Assembly: GCA_003952965.2 (NCBI GenBank)
Contig: CM025851.1
Span: 4,363,637-4,427,636 of the forward strand
From: Morella rubra
Taxonomy: Eukaryota > Streptophyta > Magnoliopsida > Fagales > Myricaceae
Length of the DNA: 64,000 nt
Direction of reading: 5' to 3'
Shown here in pieces: positions 38,072 to 49,600 of this stretch. Made by a program: the position numbers and the translations under genes. The notes beneath the pieces were generated by a model, which ran no database searches, was not told the DNA's origin, and was given only the letters and a program-made list of their open reading frames with translations. Position 1 is the first letter of the stretch. Every line of letters starts with the position of its first letter.

Positions 38072-41000
38072 TTAATAGGGAACCAAGGATGTACGAACCA
38101 AAAATGGAGGCAGGTGATGTTCCAAAACAGCCACGAGTTCTCTGCCCTGGTTCACCTCTTCTAAGACCCCACCTCCAAGTCTTCTCACTGCTTCGACAAG
38201 CTGGCCTCTTAGCCTCTGGGACATCAAACAGCCACCTGCCTTAATACATTCTCTATACAGCGGCAGGTACGCAATTGCCACCCTCAGAGGGCCTGGAAGA
38301 TCTCTTAAGCAAATTGGAGACTCTCCCCACTTCAAAATCCTCACAAGGTTCATGTAATGTTCTCGTCCTTGCCTTTGGCCATTGAAAAAAGCTTCCTCTG
38401 ACCAGTGCTCTTGAAGAAAAGATCTTAGCTCAGGGGCTACAGCCTCGTCATCAGATCTAGCGATACTGTCAGCAACAGCATAAGTAGCTGCTGGATCACC
38501 CAAGAAGTCTGAACGGAGGAGAAATGCTACACCATCAAGAGACCCACCACTTCGTTCACCAGCGGCCTTGAGAATCTCAATGCTGAGTGCTGCAAGGACA
38601 TGCTGAGGAACATGAGGGAGGAGATAGGCAGCAATATCTACTTGACTGCTTGAAGTGGCAGCTGTGAGGGCAAGACACAGCTCCATGTCTCGGCAACCCC
38701 TTTTCACAAACCACTCAACGACCTGCACACAACCTCTCTCAGCAGCTCTCATCAAAGGGCCCAAAAAAGCAATGGCATTACCCTCTTCCACCAGGCATTC
38801 CATGGTGCCGATCTTGCAGTAGTGAGAAGCAAAGCCCAAAGCAAGGTCAACATCAACATCCAAGCTGTTTCTTTGGGCAATCTACAGATGGCAATCCCAG
38901 ATTGACCCGAAAAAAGAAAAAGCAAACAAGGAAAGAGTGAGAACAAAGTCAGACAAACAACCTATCACAAACAAATCATATAGAGGGAAACAGACATAAT
39001 ATGTTCCATACAAAACGATACAAATCTTAAAGGTGAAGGAGGGTCATCCATGAAATAAATAAAGCTATTTTACAGAGATATTTCTCACTAAAAGGGAATT
39101 ATTTAAATTGAGCGGGAGATGACATGATGCTTAATGCATGTAATGGTGGCACTCTTAGTTTCATTAGGAGCTAGGGATGACAAGCTCTTAACACATTTTA
39201 TGATTCTAACCACTTGAAATATATATTCTCCCCCCTTTCACCCCACCCAAACCAACAAAAAAAAAACACAAAAGGACACCCCCGGAAATCTGTCTCCCTT
39301 TGGATGCTTGGCCAACCACCTGTCCAGGTAGGAAGCTCTATATCTAGCAGTGGGTAACGAATTAACACCATGCCCAGTCATTGATGATGACAAACTTCTA
39401 TTTGCATGTGTCCTCTACATTCTAAGCAAACAGCACCAGAACCACTCCGAAAAGAGTCTTGACACCCACAATAAGTATGGCTGTCATTCCAGTTTTGCAT
39501 GGAAGGGTAATGAAAATCAGTGAGGAGCTTTTGGGTCACCATACTTTTCTTTCTCTCTTGCTTTTACATTCCGCATTTACATTCAAAGTAATCAACAAAG
39601 GGTTAACTGCATTAAACCTTTTTTTCGTTCTCTGTTGATTGGATTTGACATAAATGGTCTTTCTCTTGGTTGGGTAAAGTTTGATCTGACTTCTCATTTA
39701 CCCTTCACTTCTACAGCTGTTAGAAAATACTTTCACCATTAAAAGCCAAGGCCATCTACAATTCTCCATTCGAGGAAATCCTACCCTAAAGTCCCTGTCC
39801 TAACATAAGTCAACAATGGTTGAGCTGCTAGAAAATAGGCATGGGATAAGGACATCCTATTCCTTACCTCTATTCTCTTTCCTTGCCTGACCTTACCAGT
39901 AGTTTCTTCTAACTTGACTAAAATGTGACCTCACCTTCCATGCAAAAAGATCAACCACTATAAGGGGAGTTTAAACTTACTGACATAACAGCCATGTCCA
40001 GTCAATAAAAGATTATTTAATATTGGATTACAAACATGAGATCAATCAAGTGAAACCCTTGACAATGAATAAACATTTGAATGTGAACAAGCAAGACAGA
40101 CTCAGGGGAAAGAAAAAAAGGAACAAGCAAGACAAAGCAAATAAAGTTTGGTTTTAAAGGATAATAAATCAAATATGGATTTAAATTCACAAAAGTTGGA
40201 CTTGTACACTTAAATTCTCAATGCGGGAAGCATCTACAGATATTCATGACAATGACTGATGCATATACAATGCACTTCTAAAGAACAAAGGCAAAGCCAT
40301 ACTCACACACAAGCTGATGACTTGAACATAAAAACATACTTCTTGAAAAATAAAATAGCTAAAATCCAGTAAGGCAAGTGCATGAAATAGCAACAATAGA
40401 TTAGCATTACCTGTAATAGAATACGCACAAGTTCTGTACTCCCAAAGCGTGAGGCTTCTAGGAAACACTGATTAACATTGTCTGCACCACCCTCTACCAA
40501 CATACCCAGCAATCCCTGGATTGCAGTTGCAGATATCCCTGTTGCCCAACCAGGATCAAAAGAGCTAGAGAAGAGAGTAAGGGGGAAGCAAGCTGCATCA
40601 AAGGCCTCTGTAAAGTCCTTGCCCGTAAGTTGGTTGCCAGCAAGATCTAAGAATGTCTTGAAAGCAGATAACTGGAGTTGAATTTCTACAGCTGAGCTAT
40701 GACTCACTCTATCCTTATTGCCCTGGCAACGAGAATGAAAGCCTATACATTTCAGAGCCCACTCAGTAAACTTTTGAACCTTAGCACCAGCTTCCGCCTT
40801 CAAGACTTCATCTCCATTACACTCCTGAAGACGCTCATGCAACCTGATCAAAAGTATGGAGGCAGAATGCCACATCAATAGTGTGATATAAAAATCAGTA
40901 TGACATACAGCACAAACAGCCAAAAACATCAGTCCTTTAAACTTTATAACAATAGGAGTGGGAATCTTCTGTTGCATAGCATGAGATCTGCCAAAGTCTG

Positions 41001-42281
41001 GTCCTTCTCTAGACCCAATAAGCAGATTTTCTGCAACTAAAACAAAATAAAGGAAAAAAAACTGGGAAAACAATTATAATCTCTATTTAATAAGTTCCAT
41101 GAATTTTTTTCATTAGTGCTCTTGATCAGTAAGCATCATGGCTAGGTTGTCAGCATATTGGCAGGCTAATGGAAGAGAGCGAGAAATTTACTCGAAGCAC
41201 ATCAACTTGCACGTGTCCTACAACATCTATAATTATTTCCAACCATCCCAGAAAAAGAACGACAAAGACATTCTCTATTCAGATACGCTGTGAAGAAATA
41301 AGCTCAAATATAGAGTCGCCTCAATTCTATTTGCTGAGCATCCTTCCATATCAATAAGGTTTTTATGATATAAAAAGTGGAGAAAATTACATGAAGTTTT
41401 AAAGCTTAAAAGAAACAATAGTAAAAAGGAGGAGTGCTTCAAAATATTCAATTAAATCGGATTACATAAAAAAGAATGGCAGACGAAACGAAAATTGAAG
41501 CACAATGGATATCTACGCTAACGACTAAGTACTCCTTTCCATACAAAAATAACATCAAATATTTTCCTTTTCTTCTTTTTCATACCATGAATTTCTAATC
41601 TTTTCAATCAGATGGTAAGAGTTACAGACTATTGTCTCATAACCCATTGAAAAAAAGAAAAGATTACACTTACCTTTGAGCCATGACAGTGACTGTATCT
41701 GCAAGACTCATTGTTCTGCTCTGGCAGGCAGAGACGCAAGAAGCAAGAAATGAAGTCCTTAGCGCTGCTCTAGTAAAGTCATAAGCACCATTGGCAATGA
41801 TCTTCTTAATCAATCCCGTTATCCCATGAAGCTCTTGCTGTGTGCTCAGGAACCAGATTGAGTCCAATGTTATGCACAGGGCATCATTAAGGGTTTGTGG
41901 ATCAGCCAACAAGATCAAACTCTCTGCAAGATCCCAATCATGAGAACTCACTGCACCCTGAAACAACCGACCCAACTCGATCCTGTCTTGTCTACTGAGC
42001 TTCTTCTCATGCCCAAATTTCTCATTCTTTCCGACCTCAGAATCTGTCGCAATATCTCTAGATTTAAGCTTTTTGACACTGCAACAACAGACACTGGATA
42101 ATCTGGACTCTTTCCTCACAAGGGGTCCTTCTCTAGAGAATACCACATTACTTCCCTCGACTTGCTCTGATTCATTCCCTGGACTATCACTTCCGTTCTC
42201 TTCGATTTCCATTTCCATAAACATGGGGTCCTGGCTATTGTTCTCCTGACTCCCCACAACAGATTCCATCTCCTTTTCCAT
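38072..42281 (-). CDS. SKIP35: Ankyrin repeat protein SKIP35
   Basis: SKIP35 was named as an SKP1-interacting partner, suggesting a link to SCF ubiquitin ligases; its function is otherwise poorly known. Three exons on the minus strand keep frame: 42281..41674 (ATG at 42281), 40843..40411 and 38881..38072, giving about 616 aa. Exon 1 starts with an acidic region (MEIEENGSDSPGNESEQVEG), then conserved blocks KLSRQDRIELGRLFQGAVSS, WFLSTQQELHGITGLIKKII and SCVSACQSRTMSLADTVTVM. Exon 2 carries RLHERLQECNGDE and GISATAIQGLLGMLVEGGAD. Exon 3 begins IAQRNSLDVDVDLALGFASH and contains ankyrin-like helices such as PLMRAAERGCVQVVEWFVKR. The 40-residue hydrophobic reading upstream of exon 2 is intron. A CTCGATCGATCAG|GTTAGC donor at about 43104 suggests a further 5' UTR exon. 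Confidence 0.94.
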
Positions 42282-43483
42282 CCTTAGCTTCTACACAACT
42301 CCTCTGAACCCTCCCCAATGGTAAAACTCCTAATAAAGCAGATACTCAAAATTTCCACTAAGGACGACAGGATACATCCTAAATAACTAACCCGCGAGAT
42401 AAATTCGTCCCTCGGAATCTCAACCCGAAACGGATCGATTAGCAAATCGAAAATAAAAACCCCCTCTCTTTCCTTCAAAGGCTGCTTCGACTAGCTCCAA
42501 GTAAACAAAATGAGAATACAAATCCCATTTGGCAGAAGACCGAAAGGAGAAAAAAAAAGAGAGAGCCAAAACCCAGTGAAAGCAAAAAATAAAAACCTAC
42601 TTCCACAAATGACTAGAACGTGAAATATATTTTATATATACCCAAAATTACAAATATCTAGGTCTTCTGAGACAATCGGAATCAACGGTAAACAAGCATC
42701 AAATCGATCAAGTCAAGTGAGCCCATGAAACAAATGCAAATCTGCCGGATACACCCATCGACATAGCATTGGCCGGAGAAGATATATACATCACACCCCA
42801 AGTTCCATCAGTAAAAAACTCGAGAAACCCCTCCTTCCATAAATCCACAGGAATTCCAGCAATACATCTAGAGATCCAGAGCCAGACCTGAACCATCAAA
42901 ACCCATTTTGGTTAATAAACAAAACCGAAATTTTTGAGTGAATAACAACTAAATAGATAGTCTGGTTGGAAAGGGAGGAAATTAAGGAAGGAGAAGAAGC
43001 CAAGAAAAGGCAACAAAAAAAAAAAAAAAAAAAAAGGATTGCAAATATAGCAATATAGTTTAAAGGAGGGAGGGGGAGAAGAGAGAAATGAATAGAAAGC
43101 TAACCTGATCGATCGAGAGACGCAGAGAGAGAGAGAGAGCGAGATGGGGGCAAAGAAAAACCCTCTGCCTCTGATAGTCTTTCAGAATATTTATTTTAGA
43201 AACTTTAAAAAATAGAAAAATATGAAAGAAAAGCTCTCTTGATTTTTTTTTGTTTTTTTTAAAAAGGACAAAAACGAATTAAGGGGAATGAATATGAAAC
43301 TGGGGGGGGGGGTAGGATTGTGAATAAGTGGAATAATAATATCTAGATAAAAAAATTTTAAAAAGTGAAAAATCAGGGGCCTGAATGAATAAGTCGTGAC
43401 AATCAAAACAATAAAAGGGGTAAGTAGTTATTTCATCTTAGCTTTTGACTTTTTTTTTAACAAATGGGTTTTCTGATTATCGA

Positions 43484-43830
43484 AGTTGTTGAGTTTAAAA
43501 TTTTTGTCAAACAAATTATTCTCTTAAATTTTTATTTTAAAAATTAATGATTCACACACATCAATTCCAATCACAAGTTCATACATGTAACTCAAAAAAT
43601 AAAATAATGTGATTTATAATTTTTTAAAATTCTTTTTCTTAACTTTTATTTTTAAAAATAATTTATTTTGTTTTATCTTTTAAAAATAAAAAAATTTAGA
43701 AAAATTATAAATCACATTATTTTAATTTTAGTTGACATATGTATTGGAACTAAAGTATGAGTCGTTAATTTTATACGTAAAAATTTAACAAAATGGCTTA
43801 TTTGATAAAAAATTATAAACTTTATAACTT
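43484..43830. mobile_element. Imperfect foldback element, about 350 bp
   Basis: The two halves are imperfect inverted copies around a centre near 43660. The best block is 'aataatgtgatttataattt' on the left and its inverted counterpart 'aaattataaatcacattatt' on the right. The arms extend outward through 'cttaaatttttattttaaaa' and 'attaatgattcac'. It is AT-rich and non-coding. Target duplication was not identified. Confidence 0.55.
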
Positions 43831-44202
43831 TTATGATGAATTTAAAAATTCAATGACTATTTAAGGTGGATCAAAATCTAAACCCACGATAGAAAGAAAA
43901 ACCAAACAACAGAGGAAAGGAAAGAGAGAGAGAGAGAATGGTCCCACTCTCACAAAGTTATCCTACCCACTACTCCAATCATTAACGGCCAGGCCAATGC
44001 CCCTTGCCCATTAGTCCATCACCCCCATCTGGTTCTGCTTTGTTTGTCTTCTCTGGGCACTTTGCTTTCATTCATTGCTTAATGATATGGGCACCTCCTC
44101 CTCACCTTACTTATTCTTCTCGGCGTAATCAACTTGGCGATGAAAAGACATTAGTGCCCCTTCCTTGCCTCCATATATAATAATGCCTATGAAAAAAAAA
44201 AA

Positions 44203-44572
44203 AATGGCAATTTGGTGACTAGATTTTAGTACCGATGACAATTTAGTCACTAAGTTTCATTTTTTTACTATATGGTTACTGAGAATATATAGTTGTGACG
44301 ATCTGGTCCTTCCGTCAAACCTCCGTTAAATTTTTAATTAGAATAGTGGTCAACCGGTTTGTTTATCGTTACGGCAACGGTAATTTGTAGCAGTCGACCG
44401 GTACATGTAGCGGTCGACCGCGTTCTATTCCGTTAAAAATTAATAGAGATTTGACGGAAGAACCAAATCATTACAATTATATATTCTCAATGACCATATA
44501 ATAAAAAATTGAAACTTAGTGACTAAATCGTCAGCGTATTATAAATTTAATCACTAAATTACTAATTTTTCA
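44203..44572. mobile_element. Long-TIR foldback element, about 370 bp
   Basis: Nearly the whole element is an inverted repeat. Left-arm blocks 'acaatttagtcactaagttt', 'gagaatatatagttgtgacg' and 'ccttccgtcaaacctccgtt' reappear inverted on the right. The centre holds two copies of a palindrome-rich motif (cagtcgaccggtacatgtag / cggtcgaccg), giving GC-rich short inverted repeats between the AT-rich arms. It is non-coding and is most likely a MITE, perhaps of a Mutator-like family given the long TIRs. Confidence 0.65.
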
Positions 44573-46459
44573 AAAGGAAAAACCAAAAACTTCTTTTTTT
44601 TACTAAAAAAAAAAAAAAAAGGAGGACAAATAACCCTTATATGTGAAGTGAATGCGAAGGATAACGAGGAAGAATATTTTGGCGGTGCCGGTGACAGCGA
44701 CAGCGATAGCGAGAGTAATGGACCATATATGGTCATACATGGTGTGGAGGTCGCTGCTGCAAAATATGTATATATATATTTACCGAAAGACTCCAAACGC
44801 GTTTTCTTTTCTTCTTTTTTCTTTATTTTTTAATGTGGGTGAATATGATCGCGAAACGCATGGCTTTGGGCCATACGTGTTTCCGGAATGGGCCAGTTTT
44901 GATTGCTCCTATTAAACTTCCTTTTTTTTTTAATCCTAAATGAACAAGAATAATATATTTGCCTCCCCCATTCGAAATTTTGGGTTGTTCCGAGCTCCAT
45001 TTGTCCCCCAATGATATAAAAGCCCAACAACAATAGGTTTTGTCAATGATTCATAACTGGCCAGCTTAACGTGGGCTTTCTTCCCCAAAAGGAAACGAGT
45101 AATGATTAGCTTGTAGAATATTTGTCTCCTCGCAACATGCCCATTTTATTACCATGAAATATAGAGACAAGTTAAGTACTTCACATTTCACATTTTTGGT
45201 TTTTTAATTTTTATTTTTATAATAGCACTTCACTCCAAATAATAAAATGGAAAGGTGCATATCCATGAAATTAGAAAATTAATGGATTTAATGTCATAAA
45301 AATAAAAGATGAGAATGCAAAGTATTATTATCGCAAATTTTGAAGGGTGCAAAAGTATACTTGATCCTTATTTATATGTCATTATTTGGACCTTTTGTAT
45401 TGTAATAAGTTTATTTGTATCTTTTCAGTCAAGTTTATTTGTTGTATTGTTAGTACTTTAGTAAGTTGTTGTAAGTTATAATCGAAATCATTTGTATGCT
45501 TGTGTTTTATTTATGCCTTTTGTTTTTATTATGAGAATATTACGATCATTTTTATGAGATTATTTGTTACTTTGTAGTTTTTAGGCTTGGATAAAAATTT
45601 CGGATGGTTATTAACGATTTTTATTTCTAATTGTTTTGGGCCAAAGTCAAGTTGAATGCATTATACAATTTCAGAAATTAAAAATGTTGCAATCAGATTG
45701 TTTTAGGATCGGGCTTGAAGTTAGGATGAAGTAAAACACGTTTTGTTCTATTCTTGATTGTTTTGGCTTTTGGCCCTAAAGACAGAGACAAAAATAAAAA
45801 TAAAAAGAATCCATTTTAAATCTATTATTTGATTAAAAAATTATACAAAAATTTTGAATGGCATAGATCTAATCATTCCAATTATTTAGTTTGAAGTCGC
45901 TTTAGACTTAGTCGGAGTCAAAAGCGAAATCCAAATTCTTACAAAATTAGAGTCAAGGTTAGATATTGTCTATCTAACTAAATAGCTATGGATGTATTCA
46001 GAGATCTATGTACTAAAAAACCCTTATTCTACTCATGTGGGGGACTTTTTTTTCTTTTTTTTTTTTTTTAAATAATCACAAATAAATGATTTTTCATCAA
46101 ATTATCTTTTTTTTTTTGTTTCAAATAACAAGAGAAGATATGGAATAAAACAAATCGTACCTTTTAGTCAGGGACCATAATTGCATTTTAATACAAAATA
46201 TAATAATAATTTTTTTTTTTTTGTGTCGAAGAGAATTCGTTAGACTGAAGCTTTACAAGTATTCGGATGAACTGAAACTAAAAATTAGTTACACAAAAGG
46301 AGAAAAAAAAAAGTCACTGTTTATAATTTCCGAAACAATTAAAAAACCTGTTTCGTGGGAGCCCAAACAAGTGACGGGCCTAAGCGAAGCATATTCCCTG
46401 TTTCCCATGTTCATAATTCTCCATGAGAGGATAAGCGCAATACTATTACTACTCTCGGT

Positions 46460-46467
46460 TATATAAG
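46460..46467 (+). promoter_or_regulatory. Candidate TATA box of the GDI gene
   Basis: TATATAAG lies about 210 bases before the GDI ATG and about 45 bases before a CT-repeat leader (46509-46529). This spacing suits a plant core promoter with a pyrimidine-rich 5' UTR. There is no transcript evidence. Confidence 0.45.
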
Positions 46468-46508
46468 TAAAACCCATTTTAGCTTTCCTCAATCAACAAA
46501 CAAAGCAT

Positions 46509-46529
46509 CTCTCTCTCTCTCTCTCTCAT
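46509..46529 (+). repeat. CT microsatellite in the GDI leader
   Basis: About ten CT units just downstream of the candidate TATA box. CT/GA tracts are common in plant 5' leaders. Confidence 0.7.
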
Positions 46530-46669
46530 CTGCAAATAGGACTGTGAGTATACAAGCCTCGAGGAAGATTGACTCGCGAACCCCAGAACCCTAACCCTCT
46601 TAATCTTCCCCTATCTCTCGCTGTTTTTGTGGATCTATCCGTGACGCCAATCAGAGTGAATCGATTGTC

Positions 46670-49600
46670 ATGGATGAAGAGTATGACGTCATAGTGTTGG
46701 GTACAGGTCTTAAGGAGTGCATCCTTAGTGGTCTTCTATCCGTCGATGGCCTCAAGGTTACGGTTCTTGCTCTGTTTACTCTTCCACTTTGCCCTCATTA
46801 TCAAATTTTCAGTCTCCAATTTCTTGCGCATTTAGTGGGTCTTGCAGTAGGATTAGAATGGGTGACTTAGATTTGAGTTTGATCGCGTCGGATCTACTTT
46901 GCTTCCATCTCTCTGCTTCTGGCTCTGATGTCGCACTCTGGTTTGATTTCATATCTCTCTGTTGTGGGGATATTTGATATTCATTTCAATTAGCCATTAG
47001 TTCTGCATGTAGCTTTGGAGTTTTAATTTGAGATCTGGCTTGATCGATATTGATTCATTGATTATAGCACTCCATAAATCCGCCGAACAATTGAAAGAGA
47101 TTTAGGCAGGAAGGAAATTTTCCGCTCGGCAATAAATGGATTTGTTCATGTAGCTTTCGTGTTGGCTGGAAGACAATTGAGCTAGCGTGATCGCCTTATT
47201 CTCTTGCATCAAAGTGGGCTGTCCAGGATGTCACTTACGTAAAAAGAACAGGCAATTTTCGCCTGAATATTGCTATTCATTTTATGGGTTCTTTTAATTT
47301 CGTTGGACTGCCTTGTACTTATAGTCTCATATAGTTGTATGTGGCTCTCTGGCATGTTCGTTTTCCCAAAAATTTTACATGCAAAGTTATAACTTTGGTT
47401 GCCACATTCTGGGAAACCTTTAGGCATGAGCAAGGCATGGGAAGTCCTGGTGCCTGGTTTTTCCCTTAGATTTTTTATTGTTCAGAAAATTTTGCACCAT
47501 CGTTGTTTTGAAGCATTGGAAAGATTTCATTCCGTTCACCTGCATTGCAATAATTGATGCTCGTATGTTGACCAGGTCCTGCACATGGATAGGAATGACT
47601 ATTATGGAGGGGAGTCGACATCACTTAATCTCGTTCAGGTTCTAATCTTGCCTTTATCATTTTTTTCTTAAGATGGAAATTTGTATTGCTTTTTTATTTG
47701 TTAGAATTCTACTATTTGTTACTGCTTCTGATAATCTAGTTTACAGCTCTGGAAGAGGTTCAGGGGAAATGATCAGCCTGCAGCACATTTAGGCTCTAGT
47801 AGGGATTATAACGTGGACATGATACCTAAGGTCTGTGTTCATCTTTTTTTGTCTTCTTTCTTTCTCTGTCTGCTTTTTGGTTCACCACCCTTGGCTAGAA
47901 TTCTCTTGTCTTAATTTCTCCTGATATATTGATTAAGCCTCTTCTGTATAGTTTATGATGGCGAATGGCACTCTTGTTCGTGTCCTGATTCATACGGATG
48001 TTACTAAGTATTTGTCCTTCAAAGCTGTTGATGGCAGCTATGTCTACAATAAAGGAAAGGTGTAATCTCTTTCTTGAGATGTTGAAATTGGCTTTCTGCT
48101 TGGCTTGTACATAGATCTGATCTTAACTTGGACATGAGTGCAGATTCATAAGGTTCCAGCAACAGACATGGAGGCACTAAAATCTCCACTGATGGGTCTA
48201 TTTGAAAAGCGCCGTGCTCGAAGTTTCTTCATATATGTTCAAGATTATGATGAGAATGATCCCAAAACACACGGGGGAATGGACTTGACTAGAGTAACAA
48301 CTAGAGAACTGATTAAGTAAGCTCCTGCTCTTTGCCTTTTGTTGCACGTGTTTCCCTCTCCTGTGTTCTGTCGGGATAGCTACTCATTTTAAAATTTAGG
48401 TTGATGCCATATTTTCCTAGAGATTAAGGTCTTGGTTTCAGATAATATTACTACTACCACAATACTTTCTTTGGGTATAGTATGTCATAGTTGGTGTAGA
48501 CTGCAAATGTTGTGGGAGAAATGGTTTAGAGAAAAACCATTAATATGGACTCTAAAAGAATATAATTGGGAAGACGGAAGTGTTCTGGAACTATTGATTT
48601 AATCAGATAAGTTCGAATGTGAAATTCTTAACTGGAAGTTATAAACTTACCTGATGTTTGCATTCTTTCGTTTTCCGAAGTATTTATCTCTCCTAAGAAA
48701 AAACAGGTGATCTCAACGGATGGCAGTGTCAATAGTACTTGGTTCCTGAACGTATTCAGCACCATAGCCCACTTGCTTATTATACTGTTGGCGTTTTGAC
48801 AGAAAATATGGTCTTGATGACAACACTGTGGACTTTATTGGTCATGCAATAGCTCTTCACAGAGATGATCGCTACCTGGGGGAACCTGCACTAGATACCG
48901 TGAAGAGAATGAAGGTGAAAACTGCCAGTGGTTCATAGTTAACTCCTTTTTGTTGATTTGATTGTCTTACATTCAAAGTTTCATCGGCTTTCTGTTGCAC
49001 TTATTTTTTTTTGGTTCCTCTACTATGTGGTAGCTCTATGCGGAGTCTGTTGCACGTTTTCAAGGAGGATCCCCTTACATATATCCTTTGTATGGATTGG
49101 GAGAGCTCCCACAGGTTTCTATCTCTCTCTTGCTCTACCTTTTCCCACTCCCTGACGTGTACTTCTCTTTTGAAAAATTTGGGGTTCTATTCAAGTTACT
49201 CAGTTGATGTTGATTTTCCTCCCTCAGGCATTTGCACGCCTAAGTGCTGTTTATGGTGGGACATATATGTTGAACAAACCTGAGTGCAGGGTACTCCCTC
49301 TATCACTTTTCTCATATTACCATCATCCTTGTAGTTGCACTTACCATCTTTCTGGCTTATGTGTTGTTGCACATACCTTTTCTTGTTCATACAGAGACAA
49401 TCATTGTGAACATATGATAACACGGATAGATTTGGATCCTGATTTGGTTTTGGGTGCCAGGTGGAATTCAATGAGGAAGGGAAAGTTAAAGGCGTCACGT
49501 CAGAAGGGGAGACTGCTCGGTGCAAAAAAGTTGTCTGCGACCCCTCTTACCTGCCTAACAAGGTGATAGTCATACTCTGGTTTCACACCCCCTTCCCTTT

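Larger units (their letters stand above)
42282..46669. other. Divergent intergenic region between SKIP35 and GDI
   Basis: Holds the SKIP35 leader (to about 43150), with a run of 21 A at 43015-43035, a GA microsatellite near 43115-43130 and a run of 11 G at 43302-43312. Two foldback elements follow (43484-43830 and 44203-44572). Several poly-T tracts lie at 46048-46230, and the GDI promoter is at the right end. No gene was found. The short frames near 44650-45030 have no recognisable family. Confidence 0.55.

Noticed and set aside
40844..41073. N-terminal extension of SKIP35 exon 2 with hydrophobic segment
   Set aside because: Intron sequence. A clear acceptor before 40843 restores the family alignment and frame.
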